Positions 33,251 to 44,470 of a stretch of 64,000 nucleotides of DNA are shown piece after piece. Under the pieces are notes generated by a model. That model did not search any database. It worked only from the letters and a program-made list of their open reading frames with translations, and was not told where the DNA came from. The position numbers and the translations under genes were made by a program. Source of the stretch: Liopterus haemorrhoidalis (Eukaryota; Arthropoda; Insecta; Coleoptera; Dytiscidae); NCBI GenBank assembly GCA_963971575.1, contig OZ020616.1, positions 59,130,907 through 59,194,906 on the forward strand, in the 5' to 3' direction. Each line of letters opens with the position of its first letter. The first letter of the stretch is position 1.

Positions 33251-33540
33251 TTAAAGGAAAGACCCAAATTCTTTTCCAAAAATTTTTCTTTATATAGGAT
33301 TTACTTAAAAATGTTGTCTACGGTCATTTAGGACATCAAGATTTCAAATATTCTAACCGCAGGTCCCTATATCTTTTAGTTTTTGAGATATGGTCACGCA
33401 AAATGAACAACAACAAAAATGTATTGGATTTGACTCAAATTTTGTTTATACTTAGATGTGTTTTGTGTCTTAGATTTCAAAAATTATTCACTACGTTTTA
33501 CCATTTTTGTGTAAAATCAAAAAAGACTTGAGTTGCACGA
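33251..33540. repeat. Extra copy of the palindrome arm motif
   Basis: GGTCATTTAGGACATCAAGA followed by TTTCAAATATTCTAACCGCA and TTTTGAGATATGGTCACGCA repeats the arm unit once more, outside the palindrome. Diverged versions recur at 63480-63760. Confidence 0.6.
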
Positions 33541-33559
33541 AACTACTGTGTGAAACTGC

Positions 33560-33715
33560 AGTTACTGTGCTGTTATCCCCATCTTGGATGTGTGTGATGA
33601 CCATCTGCTCCTGAGAGAGCCGTATTCCGCAACCAACATAACAGCTACGTGTAGCCGGTTGCCCTGCAGTACCGAGCCCCTACTACATACATAGTGGGTG
33701 AGTATACTTTATGTT
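33560..33715. other. GC-rich island, possible exon, unassigned
   Basis: This 150-bp patch is GC-rich among AT-rich repeats and ends in GTGGGTGAGTATAC, a good plus-strand splice donor context, with ACATAACAG as a possible acceptor inside. No frame gives a recognisable protein, and stops occur in each long frame. Confidence 0.2.
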
Positions 33716-34260
33716 GTTCGGTACTTAAGATAATGTTCTCACTGTTTATTCACCCAGAATAGTTTAAGGGGTAGTTAAGGTGTACACCGTAATGGCTCTT
33801 TAGTTATGTCCTATAATTTATCAACAAATTATGATCCACTCAAAATATTTCATAACCCGCAAAGAATTTATTTTGAACAATTACTTTATTGAACATGTTC
33901 TGTATCACTAAGTGTCCATTATAATTTTATGCCTGTTAAATGCGATTTAAAACTCGAAGACGAGATAAAACTCGATTTAGGTATAACTAGAATGAATTTG
34001 TTTTCATCAACTTGTATCTAGTTTTATTGAATGTTTCAACAGTTGTAAATAAAATTAGGTATTAGGATGATGCAAACGGGCAAATCGTTTCACGATAAAA
34101 TAAGTTTAAAAACAGTTGTTCTAGAATACTATGTCTTGCCTTTTTACCAAAGTGTCGAGAAATTAATTTTGAGAACGTATAATCCAACTCTCAAAAACCG
34201 ATAGACCCCTCTTGCTCGGTAACCATCAAATGGAGCGTATAAATTTCCAGTACTTGTACA

Positions 34261-34539
34261 CAGAGCCGCAGTAAGGGGGGGCAGAGGGGGCGACGGCCCC
34301 TAGCGCACTAAGGAAAAGGGCGCCGATGAGCTTGACTAAGGGGCGCCACATTGCGAAAGCGAGGACCTTTTTTTTTGCTCTTCACTTGGATTTTGGGAGG
34401 TGAGGACCTTTTTTTTGCTCATCATCTACTACATTGTGGCCGGTGAAAATCTTGTTTTTGCTTATCACTTACATTTATTTGCCAAGGGCGCCGAAACGCA
34501 GTTTTGCCCCTAGCGCAAGTTTTCCTTACTGCGGCTCTG
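34261..34539. mobile_element. hAT MITE, CAGAGCCGCAGTAAGG ends
   Basis: 16-bp inverted repeats (CAGAGCCGCAGTAAGG) are flanked by cttgtaca and attgtaca, an 8-bp target duplication with one mismatch. The interior has the GGCGCC-rich subterminal block shared with 46866-47800 and about two units of the ~40-bp minisatellite. It has no coding capacity. Confidence 0.9.
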
Positions 34540-34649
34540 ATTGTACAAGTGCGCTTATTTATAATTCGATGTCTTTGAAGAAAAGTTCGCATTTATTGGC
34601 CACGTCGAAAAACAATCGCAGATTAGGGAAATACTCTGGCTAAATAGAT

Positions 34650-34800
34650 ATAAACTTGCAAATAAAAGAAGAAAATATGGTTCGTTAGGGCACACTCTTC
34701 GACGATCTCATAGGGAAATGTAACGACCCACCGGACAATAGAAAAAGACGACCCAAAAACATCTGGGAGTCATTAACACTAGAAATAAACACATAGAGCT
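34650..34800 (+). pseudogene. Reverse transcriptase C-terminal scrap
   Basis: In two frames the plus strand reads KRRKYGSLGHTLRRSHREM, then NDPPDNRKRRPKNIWESLTL with EIN. The ...GHTLRR... and ...RKRRPKNxW pattern is typical of the segment after the RT domain in RTE/I-like LINEs. Only about 50 residues survive. Confidence 0.45.
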
Positions 34801-34809
34801 ATCAAAATC

Positions 34810-36285
34810 AAAACAAAAGACTAGACAATCAGATCAATTCTGTAAAAAATTACTGTGTAGGAACGTTACTACGAGATAAAATATTATAAAAAATACAATG
34901 ACTTTCATTCATGGTAGTAACTGACCTTGCTCATAGTGACAAATTTAGTTCTTATTTTCATAATAACTGAGTTACAGAATTGGTCTGAATAAGAGTCTAA
35001 CTTGAAGCCAATGGTAGATAGACGAATTATATGGAAACATTTTATTAACAGACTGCCAGTGATGGCGAACGTATGATCCGCGGGTCACACAGTGATCCAT
35101 ATGACGATTTCAAATGGCCCGTACAGATTTTTGTAGTTCTAAAGATGAGAGATTCTAAAATAATTAAGTTTGGGTCCAAGCGAGCGCATTGAGATGGAAT
35201 TTATCTATTACCTGTTATATATCTGTATTATGCACGTCAAACACAAGGCCTCTAGCTCAGGTAGAGTTAACGAGATTATCAAGGGATTCCACACACATAT
35301 TTACACCCTAAAGCAGCAGATTTTTATTTACGTATTATATATTTGACCTGCGATTATAATCTACTAGCTCTATAAGCTCTGATGAAAGAATAAATTATTT
35401 CGAAACTGGTCAGCTGTAGATAGTTATGCTTTATTTTATGTCCGATACCCGTACAACCTTTCCACTTTTACTCTATTACGGACACGACCAACGCCACACA
35501 TTATAATCTAAAACATTTCAAATTTAATTTTGACCCGTCTGGGGAAAAAGGTTCACCAACGGTGGTCTATGCTCTTTTAAGAGGCAGTCAAAAATTACTA
35601 GATGATAGACAAGATTTGATGATGGTGATGACACAATTCTACAAAACAGTTTGGTGAAAATATCTGTTTTACGATTGGAATCCTTTAACAAAACTATGCC
35701 CAGATATTCTAATTGTGAGAGACAAACAATTACAATCCTCCCCGTGTAAATGTATCCATACAGTAGCGCACGTAGTTGTAACATCCTGAACTAATCTACT
35801 GGAAATCCTCTCACTTTAACTCGTTCAGGATGTGAGCCAGTCTCTTAAGTGGTGAACAATCCGCACTCTAATACCTTTCTTGTGTCGTATATGCGGTATA
35901 CTCGCACTCTCAGACACTAATATCTCAGGCACAGATGCTTTATTAATGATTTTATTATAATTTCATTGTAGTTTTATTTAAATCTGTTATATTATTAAAT
36001 TTTTCGTTAGATTGCGTTTCACAGTTAGCCCCTGTGTTTTAATTTCGGGGAAATAAATATGGGATAACTGTTGATGGGCGTTTCAAACGCGGGGATATAA
36101 ACAAAGTGTTTTTGTCAAAGGCCTTTTAGTGACAATAAATGTGACGAGAGAGTTTCGCTGCAATTTAACTGTTGTCTGTATGCATAATGAGTGTATATAG
36201 GATGCTACATAAATTTTACTAGAGTTGAAACATTCAATAACAACTAATTTAAACAATGTAATGAATCTACTCCATAAATTACACT
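34810..36285. other. Unassigned region
   Basis: A hAT-like end CAGTGATGGCGAACGTATGA lies at about 35058 without a partner. The minus-strand ORF 35524-35784 has no domain. I see nothing else. Confidence 0.35.
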
Positions 36286-36291
36286 AGTAAA

Positions 36292-36860
36292 CAAAAAATT
36301 GATGTGAAGTGTGAATTTTCACACATTTTTCGGGGTATTTAGTAACTGAATGATGATTATTTGGGATGCCAAAACAAATTTTATGTCAAAATAGTATTTT
36401 ATGAATTTTAATTCGAATGCCTAATACCATTATTTAAGTTTCTAAATATGTGCAATATTTTTTTTATATAGCAAGATTCATTAAGATTGTGAAAATTGCG
36501 CCTATGGCTTTCATTGGTTGCTTAAATCATAAGCCCCGCCCTCTGTTTTCGTATACATTCAAACATAGAATTAAATTATAATTTCAACACTTCCCGCTGG
36601 TTATTTAATTTCCGCTTTTAAAAATTAAATGCAACATTTACCAAAATATAACTAGAATTTTGACAAAATAATTTAAACAAAATAAAAATGCAAAAAAAAA
36701 ACAGAAAAATTAAAATTGACAGGAATCGAACTCTAGTTTGCAAATTACGAAGCAACGACACAACGCACTACGCTACTAGTGCTTACTCATCTACTGTGTT
36801 ACATAGCAAATTAAATATTTAACATATTTCAGTTAAAAACACAACATCTGAACAAAAATT
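36292..36860 (+). repeat. Family D repeat, truncated copy
   Basis: It has the same head (TTGATGTGAAGTGTGAATTT) and body as 29496-30002, including TTTGGGATGCCAAAACAAAT and TTGCGCCTATGGCTTTCATT. It contains a minus-strand tRNA-like piece with a good B box (GAGTTCGATTCC, about 36727-36738). It passes into the start of the family A body (ATTAAATATTTAACATATTT) and stops near 36860 before the microsatellite. Confidence 0.75.
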
Positions 36861-37120
36861 CTGAACATAGAATGCGATAGCCGATGTGTTTATATGTCTG
36901 TCTCATTAAAACATCTCACTAGCTATAAGTTTATAAAATTATGCACAATCCACAACAAACAGCGTATTAAATTTGGAGGTCTGAACGGTTTCACGTCTTA
37001 TCATATGAGAAACTTGCTGATGACAGTGAACAGTCCATAAGCTACAGTGCACAAGCTATTGATTTAAGAGCTCTGAATGCGGTTTAAAGGCAGAGTTTTT
37101 AACAGCACATAAAAATAATT

Positions 37121-37572
37121 CTGCGAACCGGTAAACAATCTCGCGGACCGGCAAAAAATCTCGCGGACCGGCATAAAATCTCACGGACCGGCAAAAAATC
37201 TCGCGGACCTGCAAAAAATCTCGCGGACCGGCATAAAATCTCACGGACCGGCAAAAAATCTCGCGGACCTGCAAAAAATCTCGCGGACCGGCAAAAAATC
37301 TCGCGGACCTGCAAAAAATCTCGCGGACCGGCAAAAAATCTCGCGGACCTGCAAAAAATCTCGCGGACCGGCAAAAAATCTCGCGGACCGGCAAAAAATC
37401 TCGCGGACCGGCATAAAATCTCGCGGACCTGCAAAAATTCTCGCGGACCGGCAAAAAATCTCGCGGACCGGCAAAAAATCTCGCGGACAGGCAAAAAATC
37501 TCGCGGACCGGCAAAAAATCTCGCGGACCGGCAAAAAATCTCGCGGACCGGCAAAAAAATCGCGTGGACCGA
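37121..37572. repeat. 20-bp minisatellite, about 22 copies
   Basis: The unit is AAAATCTCGCGGACCGGCAA with point variants (GGACCT, CTCACGG, GGACAG, CATAAAAT). Variants recur in 40- and 60-bp steps, so there is higher-order structure. Because 20 is not a multiple of three and the unit has no minus-strand stop, all three minus frames stay open and encode the same 20-residue repeat rich in FCRSARFFAGPRDFLPVREI. That explains the long minus-strand ORFs here; I do not consider them genes. Confidence 0.95.
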
Positions 37573-37574
37573 CA

Positions 37575-38480
37575 AAACACTGATCTACAGCATCTTCAAT
37601 ATTCAATTGGATTCCAAAGGAAGAAAACTCGTGTGTAAATTCCGACCTGGCTTGTATATATGTGTTGTATGTTTGAGTACCGGACTCAAAAACACACAAA
37701 TACAAACACAAACACAGATACATCCATTACTCCACATGTATATACACGCACACAGATGACGATGTTTTGTTGACGAGCTGGTCTGGTTTTGTCTGCTCGA
37801 ACATTTTGGTTGTTTCGCTTTATTTTTGAATTATTTATATAGGTCGTTAATTGCATTTTAGATTTGTGAATACTAGTTAATTTTGAGGTTAGTTTGTATT
37901 TTATATTACGTTTTGTTTATATTTGTTTTGGCAATTTATCAAATCAACCCCATTAGTTTTGCATTTTAGAACCGTTAAAACTACAATGCAACTACAAATA
38001 AACGATCATAAAGTACATCATCATATTTTTCATCTGCAAGTGATACTTGACACACTTCAAACATTCACTACCAGTTCGAAAAATACCATCATTTTACATA
38101 AATTTAAAAATAATTCAAACAACCGTTGATAGCATTTGACACAAAAACACATTGTTATTAAATATAAATACATTTGTTCCCGTCAAAAGCAAAGACGTAA
38201 TAAATAAAAATTAGTTAACCTCGCTGTGATGAAAACATTAGTGGAATTATGAATCCTGTTTACGCGAACATTTAAACCTCCCCTCTCTCTCTTTCAGCAA
38301 CGAACGACTAAAAACAACTGTAATTAAAATGGAAAACATTAGCAAAGAGAACGATCCCACACATGGAAAATAATTTAAAAAACGACTCTTTCATATCTGC
38401 TTTGTATCGTTTGAAAAGGGCCATTAAAGAAAATTTAAATAGTTCACTGTTAATACAGGTGGGCAACCATTGCACGTTAT
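37575..38480. other. Unassigned region
   Basis: A short CA-rich stretch (37686-37755) and AT-rich DNA follow the minisatellite. The ORFs at 37923-38129 and 38308-38505 have no domain. Confidence 0.35.
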
Positions 38481-38483
38481 ACT

Positions 38484-38577
38484 GTTCATCCATGTAGACA
38501 GACAATACACGTCACGCAGTTCATCCAGGGAGACAACCAGTACACGTCACTCGGTTCATCCAAAGAGCTAACTTGGT
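38484..38577. repeat. Satellite outlier block
   Basis: There are about two and a half units of the ~36-bp satellite seen at 39512-40215 (GTTCATCCAGGGAGACAACC, then AGTACACGTCACTCG). It is separated from the main array by about 930 bp of unrelated sequence. Confidence 0.75.
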
Positions 38578-38599
38578 CTTGACGAAGCGCCGCCCCTTT

Positions 38600-39505
38600 C
38601 TTTCAAAATAAAACATTTACGATTCTGAAATCTAAATAAGTACTTGATAGTTATACGTTTTGAAATCCAAGCAATTATTTAATAAGTGTTTGTTAACATT
38701 TAGCTCGTATTAAGGTTTTTAAAGAAAAACTTGAATAACGAAATTCCAATACGCTTAAAGTATTTAAATAGTTTGAATGAGATTTATAGTATACATATGT
38801 TGAAAAACACTAACTTTATTAAAAGAGAGAATCCTCAAATTATCAATATATTCCGACCTACCAATTTTATGTCTAAAATAGGACATTCCGTTTTTGATCG
38901 CATTCATACATACCAAATTATGTAAATGTATTAAAAATGTATAAAGCATTTATATATCTTCACTATATGCAAACAAACAATGATAAAACTAGTAGGCAAA
39001 TCCAGAGCCGTGAAAATCGCCACAGAATACCTTTTTATATAAAATTATCCATCCTTTTTATAACTCTTTGAAGTTGTACGCGATAAAATTTAGCTATCAC
39101 ATTTTGGGTTTAAATTTGGGAAAAAATGGATAGCATTTAGATCACATTGCAATTATATAAATCAGGGGTCTGGGAACTTTTTGGGACATTTACATTCAGA
39201 CCCAATCAGACCCTCATTCATACACCACCTTAACACCTCTTTCATATCCTTACTCTCCATATTACTTAAAAAATTGAAATAATTATCAGCCATTTTCCAA
39301 GTTTCAGGAACTAACTATGTAAATAACACCTGTGTAGACACCGTCCTCCATTGATTCTAAATTGCACAAAAGTTGTGTCTGATTACACCGAGCACATATG
39401 CAAGAATTATTACTATTGGTTCCCCACTCTTACACATATTCTATTTTAAACATACAGCCTAGTTCTAATTTGACGCGGTGGACTTCTACGGAACATTAAC
39501 CAGAC
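38600..39505. other. Unassigned insert between satellite blocks
   Basis: AT-rich DNA; a hAT-like end CAGGGGTCTGGGAACTTTTT lies at about 39164 without a partner. The ORFs at 38731-38949 are shadows of each other. Confidence 0.35.
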
Positions 39506-39511
39506 AGTCAA

Positions 39512-40215
39512 TATACATGTTCATCCATGTAGACAGCAAGTACACGTCATAGTTCATCCATACAGACTGCCAGTACACGTCGCAGTTCATCCATGGAGAC
39601 AGTCAGTACACGTCACAGTTCATCCAGAAAGACAACCGATACACGTCACATAGCTCATCCAGAGAGCCAGCCAATACACATCTAAAAGTGAATCCAGAAA
39701 GAAAAAAGACAACTAGAAAGACTCCCAATAAAAGTCGCAGTTCATCCAAAAAGGTTCATGTCACATGGTTTATCCAGATAGACAACCAATACACGTAATA
39801 CCAGGTTAATCCACGTTAATCCAGATAGACAGTCCACACACGTCTTGTAGTTCATCCCAAAAGACAACCAGTACAAGTGTCATAAGTCGGAGAAACAACC
39901 AGTGCACATCACAGCTCATCCAGAGAGACAGACAATAAAAGTCACAGTTCATCCAGAAAGGCAGTCAATATACGTCACATGGTTTATGCCAATAGACAAC
40001 CAATACACGTTACCATCAACCAGGTAGATAGTCAACAAACGTCAAGCAGTTCATCTAAAGATATAACTAGTACACAGGCAATCCAAGTTCATCCAGAAAG
40101 GCAGCAACTCGTCACAGAGTTCATCAGTGGAGACAACCAGTTCAGAAGCAGACGGTTGATCCCCAAAGACAGTCAATACACGTCGCCCGTTGACCCATAC
40201 AAGCAGCACATACAT
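39512..40215. repeat. Degenerate ~36-bp satellite array
   Basis: There are about 19 diverged units of the form CAGTTCATCCAGAGAGACAA followed by CCAGTACACGTCACA. Units vary in length and sequence, so the array is old. The plus-strand ORF that starts at 39979 is a by-product of the repeat. The array ends against a 5'-truncated mariner fragment. Confidence 0.85.
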
Positions 40216-40231
40216 CATGCGCGTTTTTTTT

Positions 40232-40671
40232 TTTCCGACTTGAATTAACCCAACAACAGTGCATCGATGAATTTAATTCGACTTTTGGCGATGAAGTACC
40301 ATCAAGGACTATTGTTTATCGATGGTTTGCCGACTTCAATCGTGGCCGTAGTTCGCTTAAGGACGAATTTCGTGAAGGTCGTCCAAAATCGGTTGTTGTT
40401 CCGGAAAACATTGATGCTGTGCGTGAACTGATACTGCAAGATCGTCATGTAACTTATCATGAGATTGAGGTATCCTTGGGCATTAGTGAGACCAGCATAC
40501 ATTCACTATTGCATGAACATTTGGCCATCAAAAAGATTTGTTCGCTTTGGATCCCACATAATTTGACAGCAGTGGAAAAAGCCTCAATCGGAGTGGAAAA
40601 AGTGCTTCGAAAATTGGTTCAAACACATGCAAAAGTATATTGAACTTCATGGAAAATATTTTGAAAAACAA
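40232..40671 (+). pseudogene. Mariner transposase remnant, core deleted
   Basis: After a stop the frame reads QCIDEFNSTFGDEVPSRTIV, YRWFADFNRGRSSLKDEFRE and GRPKSVVVPENIDAVRELIL. It continues with the second HTH (TYHEIEVSLGISETSIHSLL) and KKICSLWIPHNLT. A deletion then joins it to NWFKHMQKYIELHGKYFEKQ and a stop. The sequence between the WIPHNLT motif and the C-terminus, carrying all three aspartates, is missing. The 5' end is cut at the satellite. Confidence 0.85.
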
Positions 40672-40699
40672 TAAAGCCACTTTTGTTAAATAATTGTTT

Positions 40700-41700
40700 T
40701 TGATCTCAAATCCTGAAATATAAAAGGCAACCCTCGGATTTGCGGGCATGTGTCATATTTAGTTTTATTTTATCTAGTTTTTATCACTGGAAACTAGTTA
40801 TGTTTGTAACCCTTCAGACCCTCACCCACTATGCTATACTATTTTATCTAGGGAATTTATGTTTATAGGTGTTAAATCTGTTATACTCGAGTGCTATTGA
40901 GACGTGTGATGGTTGTCCAGTTGAACGAGCAGTATTCGTCTTGAATATTTATATATAATTCCCCTTTCATCGTGAATTGGTTTAAATTTTTCGTCTTTTA
41001 AAGGAGTTCTTAGGGAGCTCTTAATTAAAATAATCTTATTTTCGATCCGTTGAATGGGTAGCCGGTAGCCGGTAGCCGGTGTGGGGACTGTAGCAAAGGC
41101 AAGAGCTACGCAACTCTCTGATTCTGAAATAAAATTAAAAAACAGTCCGCTACGTCAATTACAGCTTTAGTTTTTGTCGATGTTATTTCTATATTTTATT
41201 AAAGAGCTACGGTGGCTCCACTCATAGCGGCAAAGGCTCACAACTAAGGATGCTCCTTTATTAAAACTTAATTGGAAATATCGGATATTTTAAAATTTAC
41301 GTTGACAACACTTTACATTAAAGACCAATAAAGTTTCTATTTTAAAAATCGCATACCATCGTGTCTCAGACATTGCATAACTATGATTTATTCAGAGTCA
41401 CTCTATTCGGTAATGACCTACCGATTGCGCCTCTTCACTCCCACGCATTTTGATTAATTGATAACTAGGTCCACTGCCTGGTAAGAATCGTAATCACCAA
41501 ACATTGGCAGACATAACGCCAGTACGTTTTAAAACTTTTTTTTTTATAATTAGGTTTATTTAGTGGTGTTCCAACAGCTTGGTTATTAGTACCTCGGGAC
41601 ATTGGTTTACATTATTTTACATTTGATATTGTGCTTATTTGTTTAGTTACATTTATATATATTACAATAATTTGTGATATATTTGTGGTTATATTTTATG
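40700..41700. other. Unassigned region
   Basis: It includes a short 9-bp tandem (GGTAGCCGGTAGCCGGTAGC, 41047-41077) and the 3' flank of the minus-strand LINE that follows, with AACCAAGCTGTTGGAACACC readable on the minus strand near 41575. Confidence 0.4.
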
Positions 41701-41715
41701 GAGATGGTATATATG

Positions 41716-42650
41716 TTAGATTTTATCAAATAAATTGGCTTCTTTTAGGAATTTGATGATCTTGCTTTCATTCTGGTTTGACATAATTTCATCTGGATCT
41801 GTTGGTAGTTGGTTGGAGCTTCTTTCCATGTGATATTGAGGGCGTTCTATTATAATATGCCTTACTGTCAGTCTGGTGTTGCAGACCTGGCAGTTTGGGG
41901 GGTCTTCTCTTTGGAATAGGTGTTGGTGGGTTAATAGAGTGTGCCCGATTCTTATTCTGTTTAATACTATCTGTTCTCTTCTAGTAATGTTGTTTTGGGG
42001 TTTACTTCGGTGTGTGTGGATGCGAGTATTGTACCATGTTTCTTTTGTTTTATTTTTATAGTGGCTTTTTGTGTCGTATGTTTGAGGTGGATAGGGGTAT
42101 ATTTCTCCGTGTATTGCTTCTTTTGCCGCTATGTCTGCTCTCTCATTTCCTGGGATGTTTTGGTGCGACGGAACCCATAAGATTGTGACTTCTTTCCCTT
42201 CTGATATGGAGTCGTGTAAATTGTCCTGGATTTTTTGGATTACGGTGTTTCTGTTGAATGTTTGCTGTATGCTGGTGATGGTACTTAGAGAGTCTGTCTG
42301 TATTATGAACTTTTGGCCTGGGTGGAGTCTTACGTATTTTGTCGCCTGCAGAATAGCAAATGCTTCAGCAGTGAAAACGCTTGTTTGATCTGGTAGGTGG
42401 AATTTTTTAATTTCGTTTTCTGTAACTAGCGCGGCACCAATACTACCTTGAATGTTGGCCCCGTCAATGAAGATGGCAATGTTATTTATGAATTTTGTGA
42501 TTATTTTATTGTAGGATTGTAGGATGATCATGGGATGGTTTTCTTTCTTATTGTATTGGGTTAGAGATAGGTTGATGTTCGGTTGTTGGAGAAGCCAAGG
42601 TGGTATTTTGTTGTGTTGTTTTGGGGTGAATTGAGGGAAGGTTTCGTAAA
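41716..42650 (-). pseudogene. LINE ORF2 C-terminus with RNase H domain
   Basis: This minus-strand frame is open for about 310 residues. It shows a complete RNase H signature: AIFIDGA (D68 of the open frame), FTAEAFAIL (E101), IIQTDSLST (D125), ILWVPSHQNIPGNERADIAA (H168 and D178). It ends in a zinc-knuckle-like CQVCNTRLTVRHIIIERPQ, where the last expected cysteine is arginine (R275). The order RNase H then knuckle is the C-terminus of I-like non-LTR retrotransposons, where RNase H removes the RNA template. The endonuclease and RT are missing. Upstream the frame runs without a break into a mariner fragment. Confidence 0.85.
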
Positions 42651-42805
42651 ACTTTCTGAGGACCAATTTGTCCCTTGCAATTGCAGAATAGTGAGCTGAT
42701 GCATTGTCATGGTGGAACAGAGTTTTGCCAAATAGGACTTTTTCATCAATTCAGCATGTAATCGATCCAATAAAGAGGCATAATATTCACTAGCAAGCGC
42801 AGAGT
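42651..42805 (-). pseudogene. Mariner transposase fragment (second Asp region)
   Basis: On the minus strand this reads ALASEYYASLLDRLHAELMK, then KSYLAK and, after one frameshift, LFHHDNASAHYSAIARDKLV. HHDNA.AH is the second catalytic aspartate motif of DD34D mariners. It joins directly and in frame to the LINE sequence (L-R-K-F-Y) at about 42650. No TIR is seen. Confidence 0.75.
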
Positions 42806-43006
42806 TTTTTTAACGCGCTCCTATAACAGCTATTCTAACAAAATTGCGAATTTTGATCAAAATTTTGTTGAACTGGAAGAAAGAAGTTCCAAATTGACAA
42901 ACCAAAACCACTAAATAGACAATATTTTAATATATTGAATCTTGGCTAAGAGAGGTAGGTACAACTGTCAAAATAAATGACAACTGTCAAAATTTTGTAC
43001 AGATAA

Positions 43007-43181
43007 ATGTGCGATAAACGCCCAACAAGCAAATTTCAATATTTCCGAAACAAGGCAACTTGGATATCTTGTGTTAAAATGTAAAAATGTCATAGAAAAT
43101 AAAGCTACTGACGCTGTAAATCAAAAAGATTATCAAGAGGCCTGGGAAAAATGTTCAATGCATCCTGCAGACAGAATATAA
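43007..43181 (+). pseudogene. Myb/SANT-like protein remnant of a Harbinger element
   Basis: MCDKRPTS followed, after a one-base frameshift, by ANFNISETRQLGYLVLKCKN, VIENKATDAVNQKDYQEAWE and KCSMHPADRI to a stop. The pattern (L..LV.KYK..IENK.TDAV....K..AW) is the Myb/SANT-like DNA-binding domain found in the second gene of PIF/Harbinger transposons. About 630 bp downstream is a Harbinger-type end, ACCGGGCC followed by TAA (43809-43819). I do not find the left end or the DDE gene. Confidence 0.65.
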
Positions 43182-43806
43182 ATGCAAAAACACTGAAAAT
43201 TAAATACGACGGTTTATTTTTATTTGTTTAATTGGTGTATTATTTTGTGGAATATTCGGTGGAACAGGATATTAAATGCATTTTTCGCTAAGCGAAATCG
43301 TTCAATAAATTCTTTCTCATCCCACTGGTTCACATGATTTGGTCTAATAGGAACTATAAACTATGTATGGACGTTCTAAATACTCTACAATTTCTTCATC
43401 GTCGTCTGCTAGCAAATCTTCTAAATCAGAATCCACGATTTCCTTCTTTAAAAATAAATTTAAATTATCTAAAAATAATCGACAATATTTTTTTATTTCA
43501 GTATAAATTAAAGTAGATTCGGTATGTCTAATTTGTACATAATACCTGTTATATTATATATTTTACGTATATATTCTTATATTATGTACATATATTTATC
43601 AATAAAATGTTTTTTAGCACCTATCTGTCAAAATCTGTAATTTTTATCCAATGGATAATATTTATCAGTACCTACACGGTGGGAATAACTTATCCTATGG
43701 ATAAACTAGTTACTATATAGATAAATAATTGGAAATACGCAAAAAATCGTTTATTCCCTTGATAACAACTTATCCCACAGATAGTCAATTTTATCTATGG
43801 TTGAAA

Positions 43807-43819
43807 ATACCGGGCCTAA
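43807..43819. repeat. Solo Harbinger-type terminal repeat
   Basis: ATACCGGGCC followed by TAA matches the right end type of the MITE at 19236-19494. The 200 bp before it contain repeated TTATCC(A/T)(A/C)(T/A)GGATAA-like short palindromes (about 43645-43800). No left partner was found. Confidence 0.5.
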
Positions 43820-43829
43820 ATAAATGAAA

Positions 43830-44465
43830 CAATTCAAGTAAAAACAATTGAATTAATAATACTATAGTAAACTTTGTCATTTTAAACTTTTGATTCTATT
43901 ATTTTGAATGTCACATTTCTCCCAAAACTTCTAATTACGTCATATTATTCGAATTTTCAACAATATCTCTTTTTTTTCTGAATCTGTCATTCGTTGAACA
44001 ATGGTGGTTGCAGTCACCTTTTGTAGACCCACAAAGACACTTCAGAGATCGCAGTAGGCTTCGCGAAACACAAAAAAAAAACCACTAGGAAAAGAACAAA
44101 GGAAAAACGCGCGATTTGTTCAGCACGAATCGAACAAAAACAGAGGGTTTATCTGTCTGCAGTTGGTATGATTGGTGGAGGTTAGGAATCGCTTGCCAGC
44201 TCTGCCAACTGTAGTATGTATAATCACTATTGTTCAGTTGGGAGACATTCAGGGCCTCATGATAAGCGATACTAGAACACCCCACATAACAATTCTGTTC
44301 AATTGTGTACTAGGGTAAATGAACCTTTTGTCTTTAGGGTCGATAATACACTTCTTAAAACACATATGTTATACATGTCCTTAATAACACTATACGCACG
44401 ACAAATTCCTATTAATCATGTCGGTGCTTTTCTAACCGTTGTCCGGAAAACTAAAAGAAAAATAT
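43830..44465. other. Unassigned region
   Basis: The minus-strand ORF at 44085-44285 shows no domain. No element ends are visible. Confidence 0.3.
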
Positions 44466-44470
44466 TAAAG

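Noticed and set aside
37056..37723. Three overlapping minus-strand ORFs of about 160-175 residues with a strongly repeated peptide
   Set aside because: They are produced by the 20-bp minisatellite, which has no minus-strand stop in any frame. There is no start context, domain or splice evidence.
39979..40248. Plus-strand ORF of 89 residues
   Set aside because: It lies inside the ~36-bp satellite and has a repetitive peptide; it is a by-product of the repeat.
42131..42388. Plus-strand ORFs over the LINE RNase H region
   Set aside because: They are antisense shadows of the minus-strand RNase H frame, which has the catalytic motifs.
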